In this document: piece by piece, positions 43,326 through 53,925 of the stretch | Numbering within the stretch: position 1 is the stretch's first letter | How the letters are laid out: the number at the start of each line of letters is the position of its first letter | Assembly (NCBI GenBank): GCA_002077065.1 | Contig: NAJO01000015.1 | Span: 806,001 to 870,000, forward strand | Source of the DNA: Cryoendolithus antarcticus | Lineage: Eukaryota > Ascomycota > Dothideomycetes > Cladosporiales > Cladosporiaceae | Length of the DNA stretch: 64,000 nt | Direction of reading: 5' to 3' | Notes under the pieces: generated by a model | Seen by the model: only the letters and a program-made list of their open reading frames with translations | What the model was told of the DNA's origin: nothing | Database searches by the model: none | Translations under genes and position numbers: made by a program

Positions 43326-43859
43326 TGTGTGGAAGATTTAGGACGACCGTCGCGTTGGAGCGATGCGATGAGATAGATGGAATGGACTCAATTGCCTACT
43401 GCGATCAACGATGTGTGTGCCATGGAGACTGAGTGCTATTTGCTCACTATATCGCTGTCTTGGCGACATGGTGCTCGGCTTCGTGAAGTCGGAGCTCGGG
43501 CTGCACAGCCCGAGTTCGCCAAACCTCGTAAACTTGACCTGAGCACAGCCTCTCTCCTTCTACATCGCCGTGCTGGACGCGCACGCCTCGCACCATTTCG
43601 CTCATCTTCTCATTGGTCCGCTCGCATCTTGGACACTCTACATGTCAATGCGAAGCAGTACACAGCAGCATCGCGCGACGCAGAATAGTATCAGGTGTAG
43701 GCATCACAATAATGAGGTAGGTATATGAGCTCTCTCAGTGGTCCTTCCACAATCCCTCGTGCTCATCATACACCATTACCATTCATCGCTACAGCTATTC
43801 TTCTGTCCATACCTATTTCACGGAGCATTGAGAGTACCGCATCAAAGCCCGACCTCGCC
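43326..43859. other. Intergenic region with a GC-rich hairpin
   Basis: About 530 bp. It contains a strong inverted repeat at 43495-43514 (see separate entry). An ATG at 43725 is in frame with the next gene and could extend it by 45 residues, but the added peptide looks like leader sequence. Confidence 0.4.
43495..43514. repeat. Inverted repeat / hairpin
   Basis: CTCGGGCTG-CA-CAGCCCGAG: nine-base arms with a two-base centre, extendable by three more pairs in RNA (one of them G-U). It lies 170 bases after the HerA-like stop codon, so it may fold in that mRNA's 3' UTR. No T-run follows. Confidence 0.6.
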
Positions 43860-45026
43860 ATGTCAACTATGTTCGCTGCACCCCCAGCGCAGCGCCAGCC
43901 AAGCTTCCCACTGCCTTACGACAGGCACTACTACGCTGAGCTCCCAGATCTGAACGACTATGCGCCTGCACCTCGTCAGGCACCCCGGAGCACGAGCAGG
44001 CCGGTATCCACCGCTAGTGAGAAGGCACCCTCGCTGCCACCTCGGACCCAGACCGCCACACCACCAGCTTCTGGTCGCTCAAGTCCCATCTTTGAGACAT
44101 CTGGCTCCGCTCCCCGATCTCCTCCCGCAGCTTCGAAGGTTAAGACTCTGACCGCCTACCTCGTACCATTGCCCACACCTACGACCTCCTCGATCCCGCG
44201 TCGCTTCCTCCTCTACACCCCTCCTGCAGCTCCGCTCTCTGCACCAGTCGTAGGCACCACTGAGCCTCGCCTCACCAAGCTTCAGCGCAAATGGGAGGCC
44301 GAAGTCCGCGAAGCAAAGGAGAGTGATGCGAAGTTCCGCAGCTGGAAAGGCGTCAAAGGTCGCGCTACCAAGGGCATAGACTGGGGCATGTCGAAGACCA
44401 GAGGCGCCGACATGGAGTTCTTGACGCGTGTGCCGTCGGACAAGGACGAGGGCATCACTGAGCTCAACTTGATTTACCCGCAGAGCATGGCTGGCACAGA
44501 GGAGGAGATCAGGGCTGAGGTCGTGGAAAGCTTGCTACGTTCGCATACCAAAGCGAAGAAGGACGCCATCATCGCTACAGGATTGCTGCCGGTGACAGGA
44601 TTGATCGATCTGTTGGCTACGCCTGTCTGGCCATTCGGTGGCCTACTGGAGGTCGATGCTGTGTGGCTTTACGCCAGTGTCAAGGGCAAGAAAGCAAGCG
44701 GACGGCTCACGACTGGCCTAGCGGAAGACGAGATCAAGCTGTCCTTCACCCGCGCGGACGGAGCCACGGTCGTGGAGCAGTATTTGGCTGCTCGATGCCA
44801 TGAGACCGATCGCGCGCTGTTCCCATCGATTGACGCGTATCACAGCGAGACGGACGTGCTCGAAGCCATCGGCTGGACTGTTTCTAGTGGACTGCAGAGC
44901 CACGAAGACATGCAATGGGAGACTCGCCGGGCGCGGGAAGATGTCAAGATGGTCATGGGAAAAGCCGCAAAGGAGTGGAGGTCGACGGTCGTAAAGGCCG
45001 AGCAGGAGGCGTCAAAGGCTAGCTAG
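43860..45026 (+). CDS. Conserved-looking protein of unknown function
   Basis: Single exon; from the ATG at 43860 (CGCCATGTCA) the product is 388 aa. A longer version from 43725 (433 aa) is possible, but its first 45 residues look like translated leader. I do not recognise a named family. The first 100 residues are Pro/Ser/Arg-rich and disordered. From about 105 the protein is ordered: LTAYLVPLP, RRFLLYTPP, then a basic helix (LTKLQRKWEAEVREAKES). A central part follows with EFLTRVPSDKDEGITELNLIYP, an Arg/Lys helix and a hydrophobic stretch (IIATGLLPVTGLIDLLATPV, then FGGLLEVDAVWLYASVKG) that could be one hairpin membrane insertion. The end is charged and helical. No signal peptide. Confidence 0.7.
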   Translation: MSTMFAAPPAQRQPSFPLPYDRHYYAELPDLNDYAPAPRQAPRSTSRPVSTASEKAPSLPPRTQTATPPASGRSSPIFETSGSAPRSPPAASKVKTLTAYLVPLPTPTTSSIPRRFLLYTPPAAPLSAPVVGTTEPRLTKLQRKWEAEVREAKESDAKFRSWKGVKGRATKGIDWGMSKTRGADMEFLTRVPSDKDEGITELNLIYPQSMAGTEEEIRAEVVESLLRSHTKAKKDAIIATGLLPVTGLIDLLATPVWPFGGLLEVDAVWLYASVKGKKASGRLTTGLAEDEIKLSFTRADGATVVEQYLAARCHETDRALFPSIDAYHSETDVLEAIGWTVSSGLQSHEDMQWETRRAREDVKMVMGKAAKEWRSTVVKAEQEASKAS

Positions 45027-46182
45027 TGCTGACTGCCTAGAAACGATATACTTGCTGAATGCGTAGACTGCAGCGTAGCTTTAGATATATAGACTATACA
45101 GACTTCCTCAAGCCTCTGGACCGCTTGTACTCTACTTCCATGGCAATAACATCTGCTCTTCTAGCGAGAGCTATTCCACACGACGTAAAGTCAAGTAGTC
45201 GTGGGGTACCTATCGCAACGATATGGGTCTTCTAACGGCACAACAGCATGCATTTTCGAGAATCTGGAGTCAGTCTCATGCGATCAGGAAGGTTTAGGAG
45301 AAATCGTGTACGCGATAGTATGTCATGGAGGGCACGATCGTAGTGCATCGCTCCTGCCACAATGCAGTATACTGGTGCGTCGCAATATCTAGAGAGCAGC
45401 CCACGGCGTCCTCTCGGCCCGTGGGTTGCGCTTGCGTCCATACAAAGCCAGCGTTGGCTGCAAGTGTGACCTGCGCTTGCATGGGTTTCTCTGAGCGCTG
45501 ATTCGCAGTTTGACCTATGATGAAAGCTCTGAGAGCCTGGAGTGGTCGTCCCCGTTGACAAGGTCTCTTTTCTGCTTGTTCAATGCGTTCCTACAGTACT
45601 ACCCTACCAACTGGTCTTCAATCTTAACGTTGGTATGCAGGCGGTACTTTCTCTCCCTCGGGTCAACAGTCAGATGATGGTTGGTGGGAGTGGATCGGTC
45701 GGTGAAGAAGTCAATCTGCGTACTTACAAGGCGCTCATTACAGTATACCGGAGCATTTACAGACGCGACTAATGTCTGGTTTGCAGAATGACTCGTGCGT
45801 CAAACGGACAAATATCGGCTGACCCGGCGCCAACCGAGAGCACAGACGAGCACCAACAAGAAAGCTTCGAATTGCGCCATCTCTTCTGCTCACTCAATTG
45901 CAACAGGCCTCCATATCTTCGCTGTACTGTCCTATAACGGCCATCTCCTAGTCGAGATCTTACCTAAAACTTTCCTTCCACTCGGTCCATCCGGATGGTA
46001 AGCACCGTCCTTGGGCAACTTGGCGATGAGGCCATACTTGGCTGGTATGAGGCGACATACTATGCGGTGGGTATTGTAGTATAAGGTAGCATGTATGAGT
46101 CTCGTTAAGTTTGAGGTTGTGGAAGGTACAGGAGTCGTATTTCTCTTTTGGGTTGCATTTCCAGTCAGTTCAAGAGGCAGAC
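45027..46182. other. Intergenic region upstream of the permease gene
   Basis: About 1.15 kb. Overlapping short frames on both strands, none with recognisable content; no tRNA or repeat seen. It carries the 3' end of the previous gene and the promoter of the permease gene. Confidence 0.4.
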
Positions 46183-47879
46183 ATGGGCTTCTTCTCGCAT
46201 GCCCGGAATTGGAGCTCGAAGGAGGCGACCGCAGCGACATACGATGGCGACTCGAACTCTGACTCCCACCCCGCGGAAGGCCACGAAGTTGCTCGTACCA
46301 ACAAGCGCCAGATTGGCGTCATCTCAGCCTCCTTCTTGATCTTTAATCGCATGATCGGCACCGGCATCTTCGCAACTCCAAGTGGGATCCTCGCTCAGTC
46401 AGGAAGCGTGGGTCTCGCGCTCTTCATCTGGGTTGCAGGCATGATAATTGCCGCTGCAGGAATGGCAGTGTACCTGGAGTTTGGGACTGCCCTGCCGCGC
46501 AATGGAGGCGAAAAGAACTACCTAGAGTACGTCTTTCGAAAGCCTAAGTTCTTAACCACAGGCCTCTATACTGGCTACGTGATCTTGCTCGGCTGGGCTG
46601 GCAGCAACTCGGTCGTTTTTGGCGAGTACATCCTGCACGCTGCGCAGATCGAGGTCAATAGGTGGAATCAGCGTGGTGTCGGACTGGCTTGCATCACTGC
46701 CGCTTTCTTGATCCATGGTCTGGCGCTGAAATGGGGACTGCGACTGCAGAATCTGCTTGGCGTGATCAAGTTGGTCATCATTCTCATCATCGTCGTGGCC
46801 GGTGGGCTGCTCTTGGCGGAGCATTGAAGGTCGAGAAACCGCATAACTTTGATCACGCCTTCGAGGGCACGACCGGAAGCTCGTACGGCGTTGTCACTGC
46901 GCTGTACAATGTCATCTGGTCGTACATCGGGTATAGTAACGCCAACTATGCGCTGTCCGAGACCAAGATTCCAGTCAAGACACTGAAGATCGCTGGTCCA
47001 CTAGCATTAGGAACTGTCGCTGTGCTGTACATGTTTGTCAACGTGAGTACAAGCCCTTAACAAGTACTTAAAGACACTAGCTGACCGTGTTACAGATCGC
47101 ATACTTCGCAGCAGTCCCTAAAGAAGAGATTCTGTCTTCTGGGCGCATTCTCGCAGCATCCTTCTTCCGCAATGTCTTTGGCGAACGCGCCGAGCGCGCT
47201 TTGAGTGTGTTCGTAGCGCTCAGCGCGTTCGGCAATGTGCTTTCCGTTATCTTTTCACAAGGCAGACTTGTGCAGGAGCTAGGCCGCGAGGGTATACTGC
47301 CGTTCTCGAGGTTCTGGGCAAGCAACAGACCTTTCAATGCTCCACTGGCGGGTCTGTTCGAGCACTGGCTGGTATCTGTGATTATCATGCTTGCGCCGCC
47401 ACCTGGCGATGCATATAACTTCATCCTGAAGTAAGATGCAATCCCCTCACTATGAAACATCATCCTGACTAACAACCTTCAGCGTCATCTCATACCCCTT
47501 GGCCATTGTCAACACATTCGTCGCGCTCGGCCTCATCTGGCTCTACACGCATCGCACGGCCTACAACTGGAACCCGCCCTTCCGTGCCACGCTTCCGGTC
47601 GTGTTCTTCTTCTTCCTCTCGAACGTCTACCTCGTCATTGCGCCGTTCATCCCGCCTGATGACGGCCAGAGCATCTACGAAAGCCTACCATACTGGCTGC
47701 ATTGCGTGGTTGGATGGGGAATCATTGCGGGAGGTGGAATGTACTGGCTGATTTGGGCGAAGATAGCGCCGAAGATTGGGAAGTACAAATTGGTAAGGGA
47801 AGCTACGATGGACGAGGTGGATGGGTGGGAGAGGCATTACTTTGTGCGGAGACCCCTGGGTGCTGTGGCAGCGGAATAG
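46183..47879 (+). pseudogene. Methionine-permease-like amino acid transporter (Mup1 type) with apparent frameshift
   Basis: Segments 46183-47042, 47096-47430 and 47483-47879 together cover a whole APC-superfamily transporter (about 530 aa), like yeast Mup1. The start is ATG GGC TTC TTC at 46183; the upstream open frame begins with TTG. The first part reads cleanly (LIFNRMIGTGIFATPSGIL, YLEFGTALPRNGGEKNYLEY, LLGVIKLVIILIIVVAG) until 46802. There the frame runs into a stop (TGA at 46825), while the expected continuation WAALGGALKVEKPHNFDHAF is open in another frame from 46803. One base appears to be missing. The rest is intact, with two normal introns (GTGAGT...TTACAG, GTAAGA...CTTCAG), and ends in VAAE. 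Either the gene is broken by a one-base deletion or the sequence has an error here. Confidence 0.82.
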
Positions 47880-48213
47880 TAAATGATGTCCGCGAGCATC
47901 GTGGTGATACTTTATAGACTATATTAGCGGACAACAGACAATGTCGCAACCCTGCGCCGGACCTGTTTATTACGATGTCGATGTTGATCGAAATGTGGGT
48001 ATTGTTGCACGTGATGTCGCGTTCCTTCCGTGTGCTTGCGCTTGACCTCAGACTTCACATTACAGGCTTAGCTCACACCCACTTCTGCTCGCCTCGAAGG
48101 TCATAACACGGGCCATCATTCAGGTTCGACAGTGTAGGTAGACTCACCTGCGCTGTGACTCGATCTCAACGACATGACCTAGCGACGAGTTGAGAAACAG
48201 CAACACCGCCATC
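47880..48213. other. Intergenic region
   Basis: 334 bp with the permease 3' end and the MED1 promoter/leader. Nothing else recognised. Confidence 0.4.
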
Positions 48214-50292
48214 ATGTCAACGCCCACGCCGTCGCATCCGCCATCACAGCCACTCTCCGCTTCCAAGCGAGCCGCACAGCATGTCTCCACCCCGTCTAAC
48301 CTCAGCTACACCTCCCCAGCCCCTCGCAGCGTCCCGTCTCCGGCAGCGCTTCGCAAGGACCAGGCTGGCAGGACACCCGTCAACCACCCCACCACCGGCT
48401 CCTCGCAGGGCAGTAAGACGCTCGCAGGAACTCCGATGCTGCAGTCGCTCAGTCAGCAAGGCAGTAGCGCATCGCCAAGCGCTGGTATGATGGCGTTCGA
48501 GACGCCTGCAGGTATGGGATCTGGACTCTCTGGTCTGGGGCTAGGGCTGGAGATGGGTACGCCAGGATTGGCGGGCTTGACGCCATCAATGGGCGCGGCG
48601 ATGATTCCTACCATGAGCGAGCTGGGACTCACGGGCAGCGGAAGGGAAAGGAGGAATGAGGACGAGGAGCGGAAGGCGAAGTTACGGAAGGTGCTGAGGA
48701 GGATCGGGAAGGCGCGTGGAAGGGTCAGCGAGGATGGGATCGCGAGGGTGGCCAGACGGGCAGGATTTGCGCTGGAGTACAGTGAAGAGAGGTCCAGAGT
48801 GAAGGAGAGGGAGACGGCTGCAGTCACAAGAACCATCGACATCGCTGGCAAGGTAGTGATGGTGGAAGTGAAGCTCGAAGGCGAAGAGGTGCAAAGCGTG
48901 AATGTGACCACTAGTGGGAACTCCAAGGAGCTGGAGCGACATAACAAGTCGGCTTCGGCAGTCCTTACGCAGGCTCTGAGGCCAGTTGACGGCACTGTTC
49001 CTGGAATCGGTATACCACTGGACTCGTTCGCCAGCAATCTGGACTGGATGGCAAGGCTCGATCGTGGGTCCGAAAAGGTGAACTGCTTCGATGCCTTGAA
49101 CGGTGTATACAGCTCCCTTCAACGGCTGTACGAATACGAGACCACTCAGGCGATTGGGACAGAATCAGTCGGCTCCAGTATCTCTGATTTGGCGATATAT
49201 GCGACGTGTAAGCGCAGTGGACGACCCAGATTCAACGCGAGTGGCAGACTAGGTCTTGCCATCGAGTACTGGCGGGACGAGCGTACTACCGCAAATTCTG
49301 AAGCGGACGACTCGATGATGGACATCGACGCTGCCGAGTCACGCAGCAACGGTGCACAGGATGAAAGCAACGCATACAGTTTAAATCTTGGCGTCGAGCG
49401 ATCAGCCCCAGACATCTATATGCCCATTCGCGTGTCTGACTCGTGGTTGGCCGATCCATCAGCTATGGACGCCGCCGCTGCGCTCGGAGGCATCCCGTGG
49501 GAAGAACCTCCGCCAACTCTGCTCACTGAAGGTAGTGATCCCGATGCTATGATACTCGATGCGGCACAAAGACTTCCGCACCTTCGCTTTGTTGCGACCT
49601 TCGACCCGCCAATCATCGTGCCTTTCACTACCGCGGTCAACATTCACACTGCTGTTGGAGCTGCGCCGCCGCAAGCTTTCGCCAATTTGACGACTTGGAC
49701 TTCTCTGCTACTGGGAGCAAGTGGTGATGTGCCGCCAGTCACACATTCGGTACTAGCGTTCAGTGATGGAGTTGAGGGTGAGGTTCAGCACCAATACAAC
49801 CCGCATGTCGCGAAGCCTGACTTTGGCTATCGACTCGAGCGGCTGCCATTCTCACATCCACGGCAGCTGGTGGAGCTGCTTCCGACGTTCCGGCAGTGGG
49901 CATGCATGGGTAATCTCCTTAAGCAGACTTTTGCTGGCGTCACAACGGTGGAGCCTGCTGGCCGAAATGTCGCAGGCGGAGCCGAGATCAGCCTGGACGA
50001 TCTCACGAATGGCAGTCCAACTACGCCTGGCTCTATCGTGCCGGTCGACATCACGTTGGTCACAACTCCAACGCCGACGCTGGGCCTGAACGTCCCATAC
50101 GTGCATGCGAATAAGCCCGGTGCCAGAATCACCCTGGCCGTCCTTCCCAACGGCGACTTCAATGTCGGCGTGGCATCCGCTACTATTGTCAAAGCCCAGA
50201 GCGTACAAGGACAGAGACTCGCTCGCGGACTCGATCAGTGCAGTGATCTTGGCGTTTGGATCGAATGGCTGCGTGCTGAGATTGCACGCTGA
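48214..50292 (+). CDS. MED1: Mediator of RNA polymerase II transcription subunit 1
   Basis: Single exon, 692 aa; the start is the ATG at 48214 (CATCATGTCA), the frame upstream beginning with TTG. The N-terminal 150 residues are Ser/Pro/Gly/Met-rich and disordered. A charged helix (RNEDEERKAKLRKVLRRIGK) opens the Med1 domain, which continues with GRVSEDGIARVARRAGFALE, RTIDIAGKVVMVEVKL, a long beta-rich part, LRFVATFDPPIIVPFTTAVN and the C-terminal GLNVPYVHANKPGARITLAV. This order matches fungal MED1, a subunit of the Mediator middle module that passes signals from activators to RNA polymerase II in the nucleus. No intron is needed. Convincing by overall pattern. Confidence 0.85.
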   Translation: MSTPTPSHPPSQPLSASKRAAQHVSTPSNLSYTSPAPRSVPSPAALRKDQAGRTPVNHPTTGSSQGSKTLAGTPMLQSLSQQGSSASPSAGMMAFETPAGMGSGLSGLGLGLEMGTPGLAGLTPSMGAAMIPTMSELGLTGSGRERRNEDEERKAKLRKVLRRIGKARGRVSEDGIARVARRAGFALEYSEERSRVKERETAAVTRTIDIAGKVVMVEVKLEGEEVQSVNVTTSGNSKELERHNKSASAVLTQALRPVDGTVPGIGIPLDSFASNLDWMARLDRGSEKVNCFDALNGVYSSLQRLYEYETTQAIGTESVGSSISDLAIYATCKRSGRPRFNASGRLGLAIEYWRDERTTANSEADDSMMDIDAAESRSNGAQDESNAYSLNLGVERSAPDIYMPIRVSDSWLADPSAMDAAAALGGIPWEEPPPTLLTEGSDPDAMILDAAQRLPHLRFVATFDPPIIVPFTTAVNIHTAVGAAPPQAFANLTTWTSLLLGASGDVPPVTHSVLAFSDGVEGEVQHQYNPHVAKPDFGYRLERLPFSHPRQLVELLPTFRQWACMGNLLKQTFAGVTTVEPAGRNVAGGAEISLDDLTNGSPTTPGSIVPVDITLVTTPTPTLGLNVPYVHANKPGARITLAVLPNGDFNVGVASATIVKAQSVQGQRLARGLDQCSDLGVWIEWLRAEIAR

Positions 50293-50740
50293 GAACAAAG
50301 AGAGGTGCCCGTCAAGACAATGCATTGTCGGTGGGCGAGGCTTTGTCAATGGCATTCACTTCATCCTCGACGATACTCGACTACAACAAAGAGACGCTTC
50401 ACATGACAAAGATTGCCTTTGATGGTCGATGGCAGCATTGTCTCGCAGATCGCCACTGCTGGTATGTATAATGAGCAGTCCCTTCTTGTCCTTCCCTTCC
50501 CTCTTCTCAGCACTCCACACACTACCAAACGCACACCACACCACACAGGTAGAGCAAAGCAGCAACAAGACAAGAAGGAAGCAAACTTTGCACCTTCCCG
50601 TCTTCGCGCTCGCTTAAGCTCTACCACCCTTTGCTGCAGGCCAGCCAAAGCACCGCGTCCAACACAGCGGAGCTTCCGGCAAGCCAGCAACATAGGTAAG
50701 TCCATCTCCCTCCCTCTCCTCTTCTCCACTCACAGCATCG
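50293..50740. other. Intergenic region with probable 5' UTR intron
   Basis: About 450 bp between MED1 and the small Cys-rich gene. Near the end, GTAAGT at 50697 and CACTCACAG ending at 50735 suggest a 39-bp untranslated intron five bases before the ATG of the next gene. Otherwise nothing recognised. Confidence 0.4.
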
Positions 50741-51250
50741 ATGTGCGTCATCGGCACCCCAGTCTACACCTGCACCCACCTTGGCCCCACAACCTTCACC
50801 CCCTCCACCGGCCCCTGCCTCCGCGCCCAAGCCCTCGCCTGCCCCTCGCAAACCTGCGGCTACGCCTTCGACATCGGCTGCTACAACCTCCCGCGCCTCT
50901 GCCCGGTTTGCGAGCACGGCCGCGCCGGCGCAACGCTCGGCATGCGCGGCGCGCAGGGCATGTCGCTCGTCGGCATGCTCTGCGCGTTGGAGAGCGTGGT
51001 CGGGAGCCGCAAGCCGACGAGCGTGGTGGTCGCGGAGAAGAAGGCGAGGGGCGAGAACGCAGGCAAGGTTGGTGGGGATAGGGGCGCGACGCCGCCGGGG
51101 ACCCGCAGGGCGACTGTGGGGAAGGCGGACCCCGCGGCGAGCTTCCACCTGACGAGCTACGTCTCGCGGGGCTCGCCGGCTGGGGCTGGGCCGCCAGAGC
51201 GGGTGCCTGGTGAGGGGTGCCCGGACTTGGGAAGTTTGGGGAGTTTGTGA
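50741..51250 (+). CDS. Small Cys-rich protein of unknown function, possible zinc binder
   Basis: Single coding exon, 169 aa, preceded by a likely 39-bp 5' UTR intron. The N-terminal 65 residues hold an ordered Cys/His pattern: MCVIG, YTCTHLGP, PCLRAQALACPSQTCGYAF, GCYNLPRLCPVCEHG. Eight or nine Cys and two His could bind one or two zinc ions. The rest (about 66-169) is Gly/Arg/Pro-rich and likely disordered. It has no signal peptide or membrane segment. Open frames exist in the other frames because the DNA is very GC-rich, but only this one has a structured, non-repetitive Cys pattern. I do not know the family. Confidence 0.55.
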   Translation: MCVIGTPVYTCTHLGPTTFTPSTGPCLRAQALACPSQTCGYAFDIGCYNLPRLCPVCEHGRAGATLGMRGAQGMSLVGMLCALESVVGSRKPTSVVVAEKKARGENAGKVGGDRGATPPGTRRATVGKADPAASFHLTSYVSRGSPAGAGPPERVPGEGCPDLGSLGSL

Positions 51251-51670
51251 GGGTTGGGGCTTGGTTCTTGGCGTCCAGGTGACGCTGGAGCCCGGGATGG
51301 GTTCGGGATGTGTAACGGTAAGTTTGGTCTCTTTGGCGTTGGAGCGGATACCGTGTAGGATATCTGTGTAACGTCACGGGGTGCTCACCAACGGTTTGTT
51401 CGTTCCTTTACTCTCACTCCCTTGCAGTCAATTCCGCGTTGCTTTCCATGCGTCTCCTGCAGTTTGCATTCCTTTGTGTTCCTGATCTAGATTCACTAAG
51501 ATTCTTCGTCTATTTTGTTGTTCACATCCACCTGCATTATCTGACATGAAGGGGAAGCGCTTTGCATTCCATGGCTCGAGAATCGATCAAGGTCTCAAGG
51601 GTGTTCGAATAAGTCTGCTACACTGCTACGCTAAGGCAGAAGCTTCGCTCGCCGCATCGACGCGGGTCTC
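51251..51670. other. Intergenic region between convergent genes
   Basis: 420 bp, 3' ends of the Cys-rich gene and of the following SDR gene. Nothing recognised. Confidence 0.4.
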
Positions 51671-52683
51671 TCATGAAGGTCGCTCATAGCCCTCCACATC
51701 CGTCGAATTGCTCAATTTCTCATACTTCGGGTAGTTCTCCCCATATGCCTTGATCTTCCCCATGATGGCGGTGTAAGCATCACTCCCAATGACCAACCTG
51801 AGAGGCGGATCCTTCATTTTCGCCACCTCCCACATAGCCTCAGCGCCCTTCTTCGGCTCGCCAGCCTGCGTGCCGTTGCGCTTCTGCATAGTCTCCTTGG
51901 CATTGATGTGGTCATATGCAGGATGCTTCTTCTCTGCGAACGCCATGCTGCGGCCGGCCCAGTCTGTGCGGAAACCGCCGGGCTCGATGCACGTGAGCGA
52001 GATGTTCCACTCTGGTTTCAGCTCGTGAGAGAGCGCTTCGGTGTAGCCTTCTACGGCCCATTTGGAGGCGCAGTAGATTGAGAAGGTGGGGACGCCGCGC
52101 TGCCCGCCGATGGAGGTGATTTGTTGGATGTGACCGCCGGATGTGGGGTTCTTGTCACGCAGGTAGTGAAGGGCTTCGCGGGTGACGTTCAGCAGGCCGA
52201 AGAAGTTGACTTCCATTTGCGTGCGGATTTGTTGTTCTGAGAGGGACTCGAACTCTCCGGACAGGCCGTAGCCGGCGTTGTTCACTACGACGTCAATGCG
52301 CTTGAAGTGGGCGAAGCCTTTCTCAAAAGCCTTAGTGACGGAGGAGGTGTCTGTCACATCGCAGTCCACGGCCAGGTAATTGTCCTTGGTAGCATCCGGG
52401 AAAGAGAGCTTTGACGAGTTGCGTGCCTTTAGTCGCGATCAGCATGCGGTACCTTCTGATGTCCCTACTTGATTGCTGCTGTAGGGGGATATGCTCTCCT
52501 CGGCTGAGTAGGCGCAGATACACTCTCGCGGTGTGCATGACAGTAAGTGGAGATTGACAAGAGAGAGGGTAGGTGTGAACATACAGTGGCAATGACTTTA
52601 TCTCCCTCCTTGAGACACTTCTCAACGTAGTAGTAGCCGAACCCCGTGGACGTGCCGGTGATGAAGAAGACTTGAGGCGCCAT
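51671..52683 (-). CDS. Short-chain dehydrogenase/reductase
   Basis: Two exons: 52683-52585 and 52426-51671, intron 158 bp (GTATGT ... ACTAAAG), product 284 aa. The first exon carries the cofactor motif ITGTSTGFG. The join IAT|ARNSSKLS gives the basic residue after beta-2 (Arg) that favours NADP(H). Further motifs: DCDVTD, VVVNNAGYG (NNAG), SIGGQRGV (Ser in ITSIGG), YCASKWAVEG (Tyr/Lys) and PGGFRTDW. The pattern is that of classical oxidoreductases of the retinol/17-beta-hydroxysteroid type; the substrate is not evident. The length is normal. Confidence 0.9.
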
Positions 52684-53925
52684 TTTGAGTATTGCCAGTT
52701 GATGAAAATGGGGATGAGCAGGAATACCGCTTTACCTTTTGGGAGGCTCTGTGATTTTATAATCTGTCAACATCACTTCAGGGCCAGCCCTCGGTGCTAT
52801 GATGGCATTGGAAGGTTATCGCGAGGGGTTAACACGTAACTCCGTCTTTCACCCACGAAAGCACACATTGTGCATCATAATTACCGTTTGCCACTTTGAT
52901 CATGTCTGCGTTCACATGCGGCCGCCCGCGGAGCACTCATCGGGATGTTCGTGCTTCCATGGGCCTGGCCACACGCTGAGATCCCATCATGACCTTGTGT
53001 TGAGCGACAGGATCCGGAGGTACCGCGCCCGTCCAAGGGTCGCATCTCATCTCAAGTCGAATAGGCCTCGAGGGAGTAGAAAATTGACATCGTCCTTAAG
53101 CGCCGCACTGCTTCGTAGTAGCTGAGCCTGGATCCAGTCCTCCGTTCTGGTGTGTTACGCACGTGACTAGCGACAGCCCACGGTCACGACCATCGAGATG
53201 AGCTTGAGGTGCGTCAGGCTCTAGTGCGCGACCATACTGATCCGAGTCCAACCTCGCATCTTTTGCGAGCTGAGGATTCAACGAGTTCCACCTTGGCCTT
53301 TGTCTTCTTTGTCTCGCTTCAGTCGATGAAACCCTTGGCAGTCCCAGCCAAGCAGACAAGCACTTCCAAGGCTGGCCTTGACATCTCCGGCTTAGAACAA
53401 GAGAACTTCCGTATACCAGACCATCGACAATTTTCCGCCCATCAGGATCCGTTTCGCCCGCGACCTGGTTGGACTTGAACGCCTGCTTTCGTTTGAGTCA
53501 CGCGCGTTCCAGGAGATGTGCCCATCGGCATGGTCCGCGCACAGTGGGTGCCTTATTTGACCAATGTACCGCCCAGCTACTGACGATAGTCGAATTCGTT
53601 GTGCCGAAGAGCATGAATCACGATCATTCCTAGACGGAAGAACTTCGACTGTTGTCATCGTTGAACGGAGACTTCCAGCGCCACCGACTCGGAAGTTTTG
53701 ACTATTGCGCTGCCAAACTCCAACGATACCATGCGACTACTTGGCATCGTTTCGTACGAATGGAGTAGGCGAGATCGACGTGAGAGCTAGACAGCGTAGT
53801 ATAAAGGCTTTGTGTCTACTCGATTCAGTATGTGTTGCTCATACTACAGTTCTCTTCTATCGCTCGCTACAGCAACACATATTCATTTCTCCCGGTTCAT
53901 CAATCCAAAACCCTTCTGCATCGTC
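52684..53925. promoter_or_regulatory. Long divergent intergenic region upstream of pectate lyase
   Basis: About 1.24 kb between the divergent SDR and pectate lyase genes. A TATAAA box lies at 53800. I see no gene, tRNA or repeat; frames at 53096-53658 are short and overlapping on both strands. Confidence 0.4.
53800..53805 (+). promoter_or_regulatory. TATA box of the pectate lyase gene
   Basis: TATAAA 126 bases upstream of the start codon; a leader of ordinary fungal length would follow. Confidence 0.5.
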
